Program-made: the position numbers and the translations under genes
Part shown: positions 13,990 to 25,442 of the stretch, piece after piece
Numbering within the stretch: position 1 is the stretch's first letter
How the letters are laid out: each line of letters opens with the position of its first letter
Notes under the pieces: generated by a model
The model's input: only the letters and a program-made list of their open reading frames with translations
What the model was told of the DNA's origin: nothing
The model's database searches: none
Source of the DNA: Pelargonium nanum
Lineage: Eukaryota; Streptophyta; Magnoliopsida; Geraniales; Geraniaceae
Direction: 5' to 3'
DNA: 46,118 bases
Assembly: GCA_036897485.1 (NCBI GenBank)
Contig: JAYMTF010000200.1
Coordinates: 1-46,118, forward strand

Positions 13990-14700
13990 TCCGATGTCAG
14001 AATCAAATCAAGTGTCTTTACAAAAAAAAAATAATAATAATTGAAGGGAACAATTTGGTTTTTATTAGGAATGTAATTGAGCCGAATTAGATTAAAAAAA
14101 CGATAAATATCTCATTTGTGTTAGACGATATCGATAACTAGAGCTGACAATTTGTATGTGTGTATCATGTTTGTGTGTTACATGACTCCACACGCTCACA
14201 CACATTTAATACAATAACTAAATGGATCGTGTTTACACGACGTGATTGACATGAAAATAACCCTCAACACATCTTGCACGATAAAACCAACATGATAGAT
14301 ACGATATGACCCAACGCCATTGTTCGGTTGACAATTTTGTAAATATGCATGTTGAGTGCATTGTGCGTGTCACGACAACATAAACAATTAATCGTCCGTT
14401 CGTGTTTTAAAAGTCCAACACGAAGCGATTATAAAATGTGTGACTCAAACACGCTAACTTTATGTGTCACTGAATCACTTTATTAATAAATTCAGAAGAA
14501 ATTGATGAAGCAATATGGTATTTTATCTTCTAGTCGATACATAAATATCATCAGAAATGAATATTGTGGAACCCAAAAATAATGAAAGCAACCCGCCATT
14601 AATGTTTACATGGAATCAAAAAAAGTTACAGAACAAGAATGGTTTGTTGAGTTCAGCTGAGGAAGAAGACGAAGTGGACGTTATCATGATTCCTGTGACG
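13990..14700. other. Intergenic region, actin to FBPase
   Basis: No gene is visible. The central part is a truncated hAT-type MITE (14139-14475). The short open frame at 14557-14787 overlaps the FBPase promoter and has no support as a gene. Confidence 0.6.
14139..14475 (+). mobile_element. hAT-type MITE, 3'-truncated (copy 2)
   Basis: Begins TAGAGCTGACAATTTGT, one base different from the terminal repeat of the 7227 element. It continues with the same order of CGTGT/ACACG-rich words (TTGACATGAA, TTGCACGATA, CCAACACG and CAAACACGCTAA all recur). The right terminus is lost after ACACGCTAACTT; no inverted copy of the left end follows, and no target duplication is recognisable. It is the same family as the copies at 7.2 kb and 37.8 kb. 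Confidence 0.72.
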
Positions 14701-14717
14701 CTACATGTCGATAGCAA

Positions 14718-14847
14718 CACGTGTCTTTCTCATCCAACAATTGACCCTCCTTTTTTTTCTTTTGATAACTTTAATAAATATTGTTAATTTCAAAGCATAT
14801 CTTCAACAGTTTCCAACTTGACATCCTAGAATTCTGGGTTATATAAA
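14718..14847 (+). promoter_or_regulatory. FBPase promoter: G-box and TATA box
   Basis: A G-box CACGTG (14718-14723) lies about 115 bases upstream of a TATA box, TATATAAA (14840-14847). A TTATC (reverse GATAA, I-box-like) occurs near 14682. G-box plus GATAA elements are common in light- and sugar-responsive plant promoters. The match to cytosolic FBPase regulation is inference from motif content only. Confidence 0.5.
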
Positions 14848-14976
14848 TTGTATTCTTCCCAATTCTTGATTTCATTTTTATTTGATCACTTTATCGTTTT
14901 CTGGGTACTCACAAAATTTGATCGAAACCCATCAAAAAAAGGAGATTTTTTTCTTCTTCGTCGGAGAAGGTGAATC

Positions 14977-17456
14977 ATGGATCACGCAGCTGATGCTCAC
15001 AGGACTGATTTGATGACCATTACTCGTTTCGTGCTCAACGAGCAAACCAAGCATCCCGAGTCTCGCGGAGACTTCACCATCTTGCTCAATCACATTGTTC
15101 TTGGCTGCAAATTTGTCTGCACCAACGTCAACAAGGTGTTCAATCATTTTTTTATTGAATGTTTACAAGTTTTGTGTTGTTTTTTGAATTGGGTAGGATT
15201 TTGTTTTTGAGATCAGTTGATGATTTATTGGAAAAATTGAATTTTTATATCAAATGATTTATTTGCACACCAACTGTTTGATGTTTTGCTCATGTGAATG
15301 GAGGGTTTTGTTTTTGATGAATCAAACTGAAGTAGATTGTAGATACCATTTGGGTCTGTTAGGCTCTGCTTTCTCATTATTGACCATGATTCATTACACT
15401 TTTGCAGGCAGGTCTTGCAAAACTTCTTGGACTTGCTGGGGAGACCAATGTTCAAGTGAGTAATGTCTTGTCATTTGGTGGTTCAGAGTTTTGATTGTTT
15501 TTGGAATATTCCAATATTTGCAATGAAAATTTAACTGTCTGTGGTGACTCCAGGGTGAACAACAAAAGAAAATGGATGTGCTTTCCAATGAGGTTTTCGT
15601 CAAGGCATTGATAAGCAGTGGGCGTACGGTGAGTCTGTTTGATGTTTGAGAAAATTCAAATATTTCAGAGATTAAATACATTGGTAATGATTTGAACCAC
15701 TAGGCAAATCGATAGGTTAAATCGTGACAAATCAATGGAAGTCACTTTGTTTCTAGCTTGATGATGCTCAGCTTTCTTATGATTATGCTCTTTACTTGCC
15801 TGTCTTCAGTGCATCCTTGTTTCTGAAGAGGATGAAGAGGCAATATTTGTGGAGCCATCGAAGCGTGGAAAGTATGTGCAGATATGTTGTTGATTTCTGA
15901 ATGGTTTCTGATAAATTCTTGAATCAAAATATCCTGATCAATGAATCTCCATATTCTCTTCATGACAAAATCAGATATTGTGTTGCTTTTGACCCATTGG
16001 ATGGATCTTCAAACATTGACTGTGGTGTCTCCATTGGAACGGTATGGCCTGTCATCTTAAATCAAGCTTTTTGATGTTTCTTGTCCATCATTTTCCTAGA
16101 TTTATTTATTCTGTTTTCAAGATTCATTTTGAACTGGAAATGCATGTATATGAAGTTTCACTCGCCTTTTCTCGTGATCAGATCTTTGGTATTTACTTGT
16201 TGAAAGATTCAACCAACCCAACTCTTGAGGATGTCTTGAAATCCGGAAAGAATCTAGTAGCAGCTGGGTATTGCATGTATGGAAGCTCTTGCACGGTAAA
16301 AATTAAAAACAGTCATCATTCTACTTTTCTTGCTTCTTCTCCGATGTCCATATATTTTGAAGAAGATAGTAAGGAGTGGTGTTACATTTCTATGAATTTT
16401 GGAATTGCAGCTAGTACTTTGCGCTGGAGAAGGTGTCAACGGGTTCACACTTGATCCATCTCTTGGAGAGTTCATTCTAACTCACCCCAACATCAAGGTA
16501 TATGCGCCATTGTGTGTTAATTAGTTGTGTGTATATGTTTAGTTGGATTTGTTTGAATACCAAACCTAGTTTGTGTTCAAACCTAGTTTGTGTTCAAACC
16601 TAGTTTGTGTTCAAACCTCGTATTTGTTTCAACCAGATCCCCAAGAAAGGAAAGATATATTCAGTTAATGAAGGAAATGCCAGAAACTGGGACGAGCCAA
16701 CTACGAAGTATGTGGAAAAATGCAAGTTCCCTACAGATGGTTCCCCACCAAAGTCTCTTCGATACATTGGAAGGTATTTGAACAATTGCCATTAATGTTT
16801 TAGGCATCTATACATGTTATTTCCATAGTTGGATATTTTACAGTTGCTACAAAACTCTCATTTCACCATTGTGACCCTTTCATCAATCTATTTGTAATTA
16901 GCACTGTTTGGATCACCAAACTGATCCATGTTCTTTAGCAGTCACATCACGGTCTGCTGACACTAATCTTATATGCAGTATGGTTGCTGATGTTCACCGA
17001 ACATTACTTTACGGTGGTGTGTTTTTGTACCCTGGCGATAAGAATAGTCCCCAAGGGAAATTGCGGTATGTTTTGCTTTGCCAGTTACATTTTTCATATC
17101 GTTTGATTGGCAAGAGGTCAAGTGTATAGATTTGTAACTGAGACAAATCTGGCTTCTATATAACAGTGTGCTCTATGAAGTCTTCCCTATGTCCTACTTG
17201 ATGGAGAAAGCAGGGGGTCAGGCGTTTACCGGCAAGCAACGGGTAAGTTTTTGTTCTGCTAATCGCTAAGATCTACAAACCCAGTTTTTGTTCGGTCTTT
17301 TCACACGCTTCAGTAGCAAACTCACCTTAAGGACTGGTTGATATTTTGCAGGCACTAGACTTGGTTCCAACACACATACATGAAAGGTCTCCTATATTCC
17401 TTGGAAGCTATGATGATATTGAGGAAATCAAGGCACTTTATGCTAAGGTTAAATAA
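14977..17456 (+). CDS. Fructose-1,6-bisphosphatase, cytosolic
   Basis: Hydrolyses fructose 1,6-bisphosphate to fructose 6-phosphate, a controlling step of sucrose synthesis in the cytosol. Exons: 14977-15135, 15408-15455, 15554-15628, 15810-15871, 15975-16041, 16182-16295, 16411-16497, 16637-16773, 16979-17065, 17167-17242 and 17352-17456. These total 1017 nt and encode 338 residues, near the ~341 of plant cytosolic enzymes. The metal-binding signature [11 protein letters not shown] lies at about residues 119-129. Other family motifs are [26 protein letters not shown], and [17 protein letters not shown] near the C terminus (substrate and metal contacts). There is no transit peptide, and the Cys-containing regulatory insertion of the chloroplast enzyme is absent, so this is the cytosolic, fructose-2,6-bisphosphate/AMP-controlled type. 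All junctions are GT-AG and in frame. The intron between exons 7 and 8 carries a 17-bp minisatellite. Confidence 0.97.
16561..16628 (+). repeat. 17-bp minisatellite in FBPase intron 7
   Basis: Three perfect tandem units of CAAACCTAGTTTGTGTT (16561-16577, 16578-16594, 16595-16611) plus a diverged fourth from 16612. The array ends within about 10 bases of the CAG acceptor at 16634-16636, so it forms most of the upstream acceptor region. Each unit contains a small inverted repeat (CAAAC...GTTTG). Confidence 0.9.
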
Positions 17457-17459
17457 GAA

Positions 17460-18239
17460 ACCAAACCATAAGCTAGCTCAAGTCTCATAATTCTTCATTA
17501 TGTAAAACTCTAGCAGCCAGTTTCTTCAACTTGGTGTCTGTTTCTTCTGTATTCAGATACAGCTTATTGTGAATGAAAAATAAGAAGTGTTTTTTCATGT
17601 TATCTTAACTATTTTGAATACATGATGAGCAGTAAGTATTCCAATTTGGTACACATATGAACCGACCGATAAAATGAAAGAAAAGACAACATTTGTGCAA
17701 ATAGCCTGCTGTTTAATGGTTTCTGATCTGATCTGATATTGTGTGAAACAACAGATACATCCAAATAGACCTAACTTAGTTGGAAAATGGAAATGGTTTT
17801 GAGCATGGAAATGGTTTCAAATTGTTCTTGAAAACTTCTCCAAAAGATTGATTATGTGTCATGAGGATACATATGCTAAGAGCAGTTTCTCCACAAATTG
17901 CCATTTTCTATATGACAACCTAATGAAAAAATATGATTTGATTAAAAAAAATGTTTAAGCTACTGATCAAGAGAAATCAAGCTCACGAACCGCCTCGAGC
18001 CGCCGCTACGGTCAGGGTTTTGGGAGGGTTCTGTCAGGTATGTAATGACTAACTCCATAGAAGCAGAGACCAATGTTACCAAAGGAAAAAAATGCGTTTT
18101 TGAGAGCTCGAACCATGACTTGTTTCAAGAAAAGATTTGATTTTGATGACCCGGGATGAACCGGGTCGGATAGTTCGAAAATGGGTCAAATGGGTTTAGA
18201 GAGCCAGAGAGGCCAATCACAAAGACCATACCTTTCAAG
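17460..18239. other. FBPase 3' flank and intergenic region
   Basis: The first ~130 bases are probably the FBPase 3' UTR (AATGAAAAATAAG at about 17571 could serve as the poly(A) signal). The rest has no gene, repeat or RNA structure that I recognise. A GC-richer patch at 17985-18030 and an ACCCGGGATGAACCGGGTCGG palindrome-like patch near 18149 are the only compositional features. Confidence 0.5.
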
Positions 18240-18792
18240 CAAAAATGGAGCAGAGACAGAGAACAGTGAACACTGAATTGGGGATTTGTTCTGGTGCCAG
18301 TAAGTTGCTCCTCTTTTATGTTATTTCCTGATATTTTCTATTTATAGTTTTATGAATCTGTGTCATCATGCATGTATCCGCATTGTGTTCTTTAGTTTCA
18401 TGCATTTCTCTTGGGACTACAAAGGAAATGGATTGATGGGTTTGATAATGTGGGTAAGGTTATTTGCTGGAATTTGCTTGTTGTTTGTGTTTTTTGTCTG
18501 TACATATCTTTTGATAAACATGGATGAGGGGGTGAATTTGGTTATAAATCTCAATTGATGAATATCATAATGGGAATGAAGAGATTAGTTACTTTTTATG
18601 AGTGAATTCTGATTAACTAGGTTACTAGGTTTAGCTGTACCATAAATAAATTACTTGTTTAGTTCCCGAGTGTTTAGTTTAAAATGAGGAGTGGGCGTTA
18701 CGGGTTCTGCATTGTGATTGAATCCGTGAGTTGTATTCCATTGGGTTGTTATAGAGAGAGTGAAGTTCTGTTTGATTGTGTGAGGAGAAACT
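18240..18792 (+). other. 5' leader and probable leader intron of trihelix gene
   Basis: The sequence around 18240-18299 looks like a leader exon (purine-rich, ending CTGGTGCCA before GTAAGTTG at 18300). A plausible acceptor, GTTGTTATAG, ends at 18754, leaving about 38 bases of leader before the ATG at 18793. The open frame inside (18352-18558) would be intronic. The transcription start is not determinable. Confidence 0.45.
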
Positions 18793-19995
18793 ATGTTTGG
18801 GAGTTCATCATGGAGTGGTAATCTGAAGCCGGGAGGGGCTAATGGTTCCGAAGATCTTGTAAATCAGCAAAACCCCACGTTTCTTCAGCAGGGTTCCATG
18901 GTCGATTACTCTTCCCTGGTGCAGAATATGAAAGAAAAGGATCAAACAAGTACCTTTGCGGATCCAAGCAATGGTGAGATGGGAAGGAGACCCGCGGGTG
19001 ATGAGGATGAGCTGAACTGTGCAGAAGAAGGTGCTGATGGCGATGATAATTCTGAAGCTGGACAGGGGAAAAAGGAGTCTTATTGGTTGCGGGTGAAATG
19101 GACAGATGTGATGGTGAAGCTTTTGTTGACTGCTGTCTCTTACATTGTCGAGGATTGCTCTGATGTCTTTGGTGGTGAGAGAAGGAAAGCTACTCTCTTA
19201 CAGAAGAAAGGAAAATGGAAGATTATTTCTAAGGTGATGGGCGAGAGGGGCATTCATGTATCACCTCGGCAATGTGAGGACAAGTTTCACGAGTTGAACA
19301 AAAGGTATAAAAAACTGGATAAGATTCTTGGCATAGGCAATTCTTCCAAGGTTGTAAAGAACCCCGGGCTTTTGGATACCATGGATTTATCAGAGAAGGA
19401 AAAGGAGGAAGTGAGGAAGATCCTAAGCTCAAAGCATCTGTTCTACGAGGTATTGTGCTCGTTTCACAATGGGGATCGGTTGTTTCTCCCTCATGATCCT
19501 GATTTACGGCGTTCTCTTCATTTGACTCTTGAATCTAAAGATGATTTGCATGACAAGAATATGGAGTTTGATGAAGGAGATCAAAATGCTGAAGCTGACA
19601 AACAGGTGGACGGAACTGCAGATAGTGGGAAGCTTATGGAGGTATCGGCAAAGAGGTTGAAACAAAGGGATGCAAATGAAGATGATTGTGACAGAGGACT
19701 AGAAGCTCGAAATGATTTTACTGATGTGCATCTGGAAGATAATTCCGCAGAGGGCAGTAAGGCAGAAGAGGCGTGGAAGGAATGGTTGGCATGTCGCTCA
19801 CTTCAGCTGGAAGAGCAAAAGGTACATATTGAAACCGAGATGCTCAAGTTGGAGAAAGAGCGATTTAAGTGGCAGAAAATGAACTGGGAACAAGAAAGGG
19901 AGCTGAAAAAGAAGAAGATGGAAAATGAGTATATGAAGCTTCAGAATGAGCGTATGGCGTTAATAATTAAAAGCAAGAAAATGGGTGCTGGTTAG
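18793..19995 (+). CDS. Trihelix (GT-factor) DNA-binding protein
   Basis: Single coding exon, 400 residues. Residues ~98-180 form a trihelix (MYB/SANT-like) domain: VKWTDVMVKLLLTAVSYI, then KKGKWKIISKVMGERGIHVS, then CEDKFHELNKRYKKLDKILG, giving the spaced W103 and W142 typical of the fold. A conserved segment after it (LLDTMDLSEKEKEEVRKI, SSKHLFYEVLCSFHNGDR, ~193-229) matches the clade that includes Arabidopsis At1g21200, At1g76870 and HRA1 (probably GT-gamma); the clade is recalled, not tested. Residues 1-95 are acidic and low complexity (EDELNCAEEGADGDD). Residues ~324-396 are a long charged coiled coil, probably for dimerisation. The predicted role is nuclear transcriptional regulation; target genes are unknown. 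The start is chosen because it is the first ATG, about 38 bases after the likely leader acceptor. Confidence 0.9.
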   Translation: MFGSSSWSGNLKPGGANGSEDLVNQQNPTFLQQGSMVDYSSLVQNMKEKDQTSTFADPSNGEMGRRPAGDEDELNCAEEGADGDDNSEAGQGKKESYWLRVKWTDVMVKLLLTAVSYIVEDCSDVFGGERRKATLLQKKGKWKIISKVMGERGIHVSPRQCEDKFHELNKRYKKLDKILGIGNSSKVVKNPGLLDTMDLSEKEKEEVRKILSSKHLFYEVLCSFHNGDRLFLPHDPDLRRSLHLTLESKDDLHDKNMEFDEGDQNAEADKQVDGTADSGKLMEVSAKRLKQRDANEDDCDRGLEARNDFTDVHLEDNSAEGSKAEEAWKEWLACRSLQLEEQKVHIETEMLKLEKERFKWQKMNWEQERELKKKKMENEYMKLQNERMALIIKSKKMGAG

Positions 19996-20149
19996 AGCTG
20001 AATTCACAACACAAATGCTTGTTGTGTAACCCTATTCCCCTGAATGCCTCCTCCACCCCCACCCTGCCCTAGCCGTTCCTTCTCGCCCTTTTAGTTTTCT
20101 TTTTTTAGTTCTAGTGATATTATTTTTCCTTTGGTTGAACCTTAGAATC

Positions 20150-22321
20150 TGAACCATAGTCCGGGGCACTTGGCTCTTATAAATCACTATGAAACACATT
20201 AAGTGGCTTAATTAGTTTGTTTACAACTTTTCATTCGGTTTGGTAGATAGTATTGCAAGTTTCCTTGAATCATGATAAGAGTCTTATTACTTTCATCATG
20301 TCTCTTGGCTGTTAATTATGGATTTCTGCATGTGGCATGTCATAAGCTGTTCCGTTCTCATGATTCGTTTTATTTGCCTTCTTAATCATATTATCTATTG
20401 TTGATCTTATGTACGTATTATTTTCGTCTAGATTGATTTTATAGGGTAAAGAGGCAATCAGATTCACTTGATGACGAAATTATTAAATTGTATGCTTATC
20501 TTATAGTTTAGTCTATTTGTGTTTCAAATGTCTGTACGTGTTTTTTTTACTTCTTATTATTATAACACATGCTTATTAGGTGATAGAATTTCCAATTAAA
20601 GTGATTTGGGAAGTTAGACGAAGCATCTTATTTATGTTGTTATATTTCTAAATTTCGTTTTTCCTTTTCCCGTCATGGAGTTTCATCATTTACTGTGTTT
20701 TTATTGTGAATACTAGATTACATGAACTCTGTATGCAATGCCGGTTGATTGACAATAGTCTTCTTAGTGTGTATGTGTGTAGTAGGTTACATTTGAGAAT
20801 GGGAGGAAAATAGAAGAAGATAAATAACACCCTTTAGCATGATGTTGTCTGAAATTGAGTGGACAAATTTATCAAGATCCATGACAAAGCATCAAAATCC
20901 GGGGAAGGCTTATAGGATGGTAATCTGTCAAATGATTGTTCATGTTGCCGCATAGACAATGATTTCATCAGTTTCTAGTTCGTATATTTGCTTCTGATCT
21001 AAAGCTGTATACATCATTCTTGTCTCTGGTCAACTTTTAGATGATAAGTTTTGATGGATTTGATAGCCCGCCCACAAACAAAAGATGACAGCATTGTGGC
21101 CACAATATCGTATCAACCTAGTTTGCTTTGCATGTGCATGCTTTTTGTTGGACAAAGCTTCTGTTCTTGCTTAATAATCTTAATTTCGGCATTAAATTCT
21201 ATCTTTAAATATGTCGGTCAACATCTAATTTTGCACACAAAAGCTTTAGTTTATTTATTATGTTTAATTTAATATTTCCGTTGCATCTTCTTGGAAATAT
21301 TTTGCTCACTGATTTAGATAAAACATTAATTGATGCTGTTCCGTCAACCATACTTAAAACGTATAACTGACTAACGGTACTTTCCTGTTCTATACCAACA
21401 TGTTCATTATGGTAGCGAATCAATTCTTGAACGTGCTTGATTAACGTGCATTTAACTTGTAAAGTTCAGCTCAGATGTAATTATACTTTGCCTAAGTTTG
21501 TATAGTTTTCGTCGCATCTTCAAAACTGTTCAATATCACTTGATTTTCTATATTGGTCGGTGCTGGTAGGAAAAGGAAAATTAGTTATACTCTCATAAAT
21601 AATGTTCTGTATACACGGTTTTTCCCAGTTATGAACAGCTTGGTTTTCCTTTTGTTCTCAACTTCTCGTTGACAGAACAAACTCCATAATTATGTGGCGC
21701 TATTCTGGTACGTCTTCCATGTCTTCTTGACATTTATGTACTTACTCTTGCTCTTAACTGCTTTGTTGATTTTGTCTGGCTTTTCCGTACTTTCTTGATG
21801 CTTTATTGTCTTCAATGGTCTTCTGTGGATTTTACTAAAGCTTGCACGAGTCTTGCAGCGATGAACCTGCCTGAGAAAGCGAAAAAAAGTATGCATAAGC
21901 TTGCCCAAAATATTGTATCAATACGTAATGCATAGCATAACATGAGCAGATAGTGAATAGCATGAAAATGAAATTATCATAGCTTTTGAATTTTAATCAT
22001 ATTAGCAACTTTTGAGTCAAGTTCCAGAGTGCAAGTAAATGTCAAAATTGGCTTTGGAGTCCCAATCAAGCCAGCTCACTTGTAGGGCTATTCTGAAGGA
22101 ATCTGCTTTTTTGCTATAATTATTGATTTCTTGTGCAGTTGTGCTTTCTCTGGTGTCATTTTAAAAGGAGACTCTGCATCTTTTATTTAGCAATACTCAC
22201 ATTTATGAATGTTATACACACTAATTAATGACTAGCATATTGACAATATTTCCATTTCATTAGCCTTGTGATCTTTTGGTCAATACAGAATACTATTTTC
22301 TCAATTTCTTGTGAATTGTCT

Positions 22322-22371
<50 letters not shown>

Positions 22372-22750
22372 TGATAAGTGACAAAATGGCAGGTTAAATG
22401 GAACTGTCAACAGAAAAAAAAGTGCCTAAAGACCAATGTTGGTGAACTCTAGCTAGACTAAAACATCCACTCATTGAATTGAACTATTGACATTTTGCTA
22501 TCAGTTACTATTTGATTTGCAATTTAGAGACTACCCACTACTCATCAAATTGACAAATCTTCCAGTGTCTTAAACCCCACGTGAAGTCATCGCATGTTAA
22601 GTCGCTAATGATAATAATTACATTAATCAATCGATCAATTATTCATGTATAAGCTAATTTAGCTAGAAGAGAAGTAATGGTACACACTAGTAGTATGCAC
22701 ATCAAAGTAGGAGACCCCATTTGACAGATCTACACCAAGAGCACAAGATA
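20150..22750. other. Gene-free interval, trihelix to WAT1-like gene
   Basis: About 2.6 kb of AT-rich DNA without an exon-like frame, RNA gene or recognisable transposon end. The first part includes the trihelix 3' UTR. A dinucleotide microsatellite occurs at 22324-22371. The last ~100 bases carry a TATATATATA stretch (around 22754) that may serve as the TATA region of the next gene. I see nothing else. Confidence 0.5.
22324..22371 (+). repeat. Compound (AT)n(AG)n microsatellite
   Basis: About 15 AT units run directly into about 8 AG units. It is intergenic, about 450 bases upstream of the WAT1-like start codon, and is likely length-polymorphic. Confidence 0.95.
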
Positions 22751-22821
22751 AGATTATATATATATATCTATATCAGCATGAAATATCTATATTTGTTTGT
22801 TTCTTGAGAATCATTTGCAAG

Positions 22822-24567
22822 ATGAAGAAGATGTTTAATGGGTTGAACTTGAAGCCAATCATGGCTATGGTGCTGGCACAAGTTGGATATGCAGGGATGA
22901 CCATTTTCAACAAATTAGCTGCAGATGATGGCATGAACATGCGAATCCTAGTCGCCTACAGCTTCATGTTCGCAACTGCCTTCACTGTCCCTCTTGCACT
23001 CATTCTTGAAAGGTTCGTTTGTCTTCCATTTCTCATAGCCTCATCTCTTCAAGAGTCGTGTGAATTTCTGGTTGTCACTAACTTTTGTTCTGTTGGCGTG
23101 AATCTGCAGGAAAAGCAGACCAAAGCTTACATGGATGGTGCTCTTCCAAGCTTCTCTTTGTGGGTTGTTCGGGTACTTACTATATGTTGGTCATGGACCT
23201 AACCTCTCCACATATGTACACAATCACATATATATTTATATGTACTAAGTTTAAGTGACACTTCATTTTCAGGGGGTCATTGGCTCAAAACTTGTTTGTG
23301 GAAAGCCTATCCTTGACAACAGCAACATTTGCTTCAGCCATGGTTAATCTCATTCCCGGAGCTACCTTCATCCTAACGCTCTTTTTCGGGTACTCCTCTC
23401 GCACAATTCACATTGGTAGATAAATGAGAATCTCAAATTCCTTGACAAAAATTTCAACCCAAATGCTACCATTACTTAGAACTCTTTTTCTCTCAGGTTG
23501 GAGAAGCTATCACTGACAGCGCCGGGGATGGCAAAGCTTGTGGGGACACTAGTGGGCATAAGTGGAGCAATGCTCTTCACTTTCTACAAAGGCGCAGAGA
23601 TTGAGTCTCCACATATTGACCTTCTGCAGAATCTGCGCAACGATCATCAGCACGGAGGCCAAGCATCATCACAAGGAGACTTTGGGAGAAGAATGTTGGG
23701 ATGCTTGCTGGCTTTGGGCAATTGCTTTTCTTATGCAATGTGGTTAATTATTCAGGTCTCCTCACAACCAATCCACAAACCCGAAACCTCATAATCTCCT
23801 CATTTTTTATCCTCGAAACTAATTTGTTTCTGTTTTTCATGGACCTGTAGGATAAGATGAGTAGGAGGTACCCATGTCACTACTCAAGCACAGCTCTAAT
23901 GACAACAATGGGTTGCATCCAATCAACCGTCGTTGCCTTGTGCATGGAGAGAAACTGGTCTCAATGGAAGTTGGGATTCAACATCAAGCTCCTCGCAGCA
24001 TCTTATATGGTAAGAATCTTTACAATTTTCACTATCAGGCTAAGCTTTCAGTTGAGTTGGTCCTCTTAGAACTAGCACGTAACGTTTATAGTAGAAATGG
24101 TTATATTGCTGATTTGAGGCTGATGTGAACTGTGTTGAAGGGAATTGTGACTCTTGGAATTGTAGTAGTCCTCATTGCGTGGACTGTGCATCGAAGAGGA
24201 CCGTTGTTTGTATCCATTTTCACACCTCTATCACTTGTGATTGTAGCTGTTGTAGGGTTCTTGATGCTGGATGAGAATCTGCATATTGGAAGGTACCTCA
24301 TATATACTATATACCATCCTACTTTTACATGATGATCAATGGCTTGACTGTGATTTGCAAAATTTCAGCATCCTGGGAGCAGTGCTCATTGTGTGTGGAT
24401 TGTACATGGTCCTGTGGGGTAAGAGCAAGGAAATGGGAGCAAAAATCGAAGAAATAGAACCCTTGTCGCTGAAGATAATTGTAAAGTCGACAACAAACAA
24501 CGACAACATTGTAGACAAAGATTCATCACAAAAGGAAGAAGCAAAAGAAGGGAAGGACAGAGCATAA
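22822..24567 (+). CDS. WAT1-related (nodulin MtN21/EamA-like, UMAMIT) transporter
   Basis: Plant drug/metabolite-transporter superfamily protein; characterised relatives export amino acids or move auxin across plasma membrane or tonoplast. Exons: 22822-23012, 23110-23172, 23273-23389, 23497-23755, 23851-24009, 24141-24292 and 24369-24567. These total 1140 nt and encode 379 residues, normal for the family. The protein opens with KPIMAMVLAQVGYAGMTIFN in the first membrane helix. Family hallmarks are YSFMFATAFTVPLAL, LFVESLSLTTATFASAM, NLIPGATFILTLFF, GTLVGISGAMLFTFYKG, YAMWLIIQDKMS, SYMGIVTLGIVVVLIAW, RRGPLFVSIFTPLSLVIVAV and GAVLIVCGLYMVLWGK. This gives two EamA repeats and about ten helices. 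The hydrophilic C-terminal tail (~330-379) is Lys/Glu rich. The start is the first in-frame ATG; another Met three codons later is equally usable. Substrate cannot be read from sequence. Confidence 0.93.
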
Positions 24568-24639
24568 CATAGGAAACGAATTTGATCATAAAGTACATAT
24601 GTACTCACTATGTTAGTTTCAAATTTTAACAAGTCATTT

Positions 24640-25440
24640 TCAGTTTTTTAAGGTTTAACCTTTGGTAATTACTCTCCAATATAAAGAAAATTATGTAAAG
24701 CTTGAGTTCCTCTACATAAAGCTCTTCCTTGTAGTTATGAAGGCTTTTGTTCAACCAGTACATTGGCTCGAGAAACTGAATATTTGTAAAGGAAACACTA
24801 ACACATGCCATCAAACTACACATGCTCTTCCATTTCTTCATCAGTCACATACCAATGATATTCAATTATAAAACTGAGTGACAAAATGGTAAAAAAGAAT
24901 CAAAGATAATTATACAAAGTTATAATCCAGTGTCAATTTGAAGGAAATATCCAAATTTTGCTCAGTAGATAATAATTTACTCATTGATCACTTGATTTAA
25001 ATGTCATTGTAACATATTATTTTGACTATCAATTTAAAGTACGAGAACTAAAACAGTAACTTTATAAAAAGTTCGATTTGATCGTTATTTTAACTATTTA
25101 ATGATGTATCGCGTAAGATAAAATAACAATACAAAAATGAGGTATGTTTGGTAAAATAAGAGACTTGAATGAGAACTTTAAGACTCTAATTTTTATCCGA
25201 GTTGGGGAGCTCCTACAGGCCTAATTGTAGTTTATGTTGATCTAGTTATATCAAAAATTGTTGATTGATATTCTAAAAACTGCCGTAATAACCTCAATTT
25301 ACCTCAAATTGGTATGACTTTCAGTTATGTTTCGGTGATTAATTAGCTCAAAAAAATACGTATCAATAATATATTATAAGACCGATCCACTTATTTTTCA
25401 GACAATAAGAATAGTTGTTTATTAGAGATTAAATGGTGTG
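24640..25440. other. Intergenic region upstream of peptide gene 1
   Basis: AT-rich and gene-free. No repeat boundaries, tRNA or conserved frame were seen. The promoter of the first cysteine-rich peptide gene begins at about 25440. Confidence 0.5.
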
Positions 25441-25442
25441 GA

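Noticed and set aside
14557-14787. 76-codon frame upstream of FBPase
   Set aside because: It spans the G-box in the FBPase promoter, and there is no homology or splice evidence.
16561-16628. CRISPR-like regular repeats
   Set aside because: The units are directly adjacent with no spacers, lie inside a plant intron and form a simple minisatellite.
21690-21908. Minus-strand 72-codon frame in the gene-free interval
   Set aside because: It has no domain, no conserved motif and no promoter context; codon use is AT-driven.
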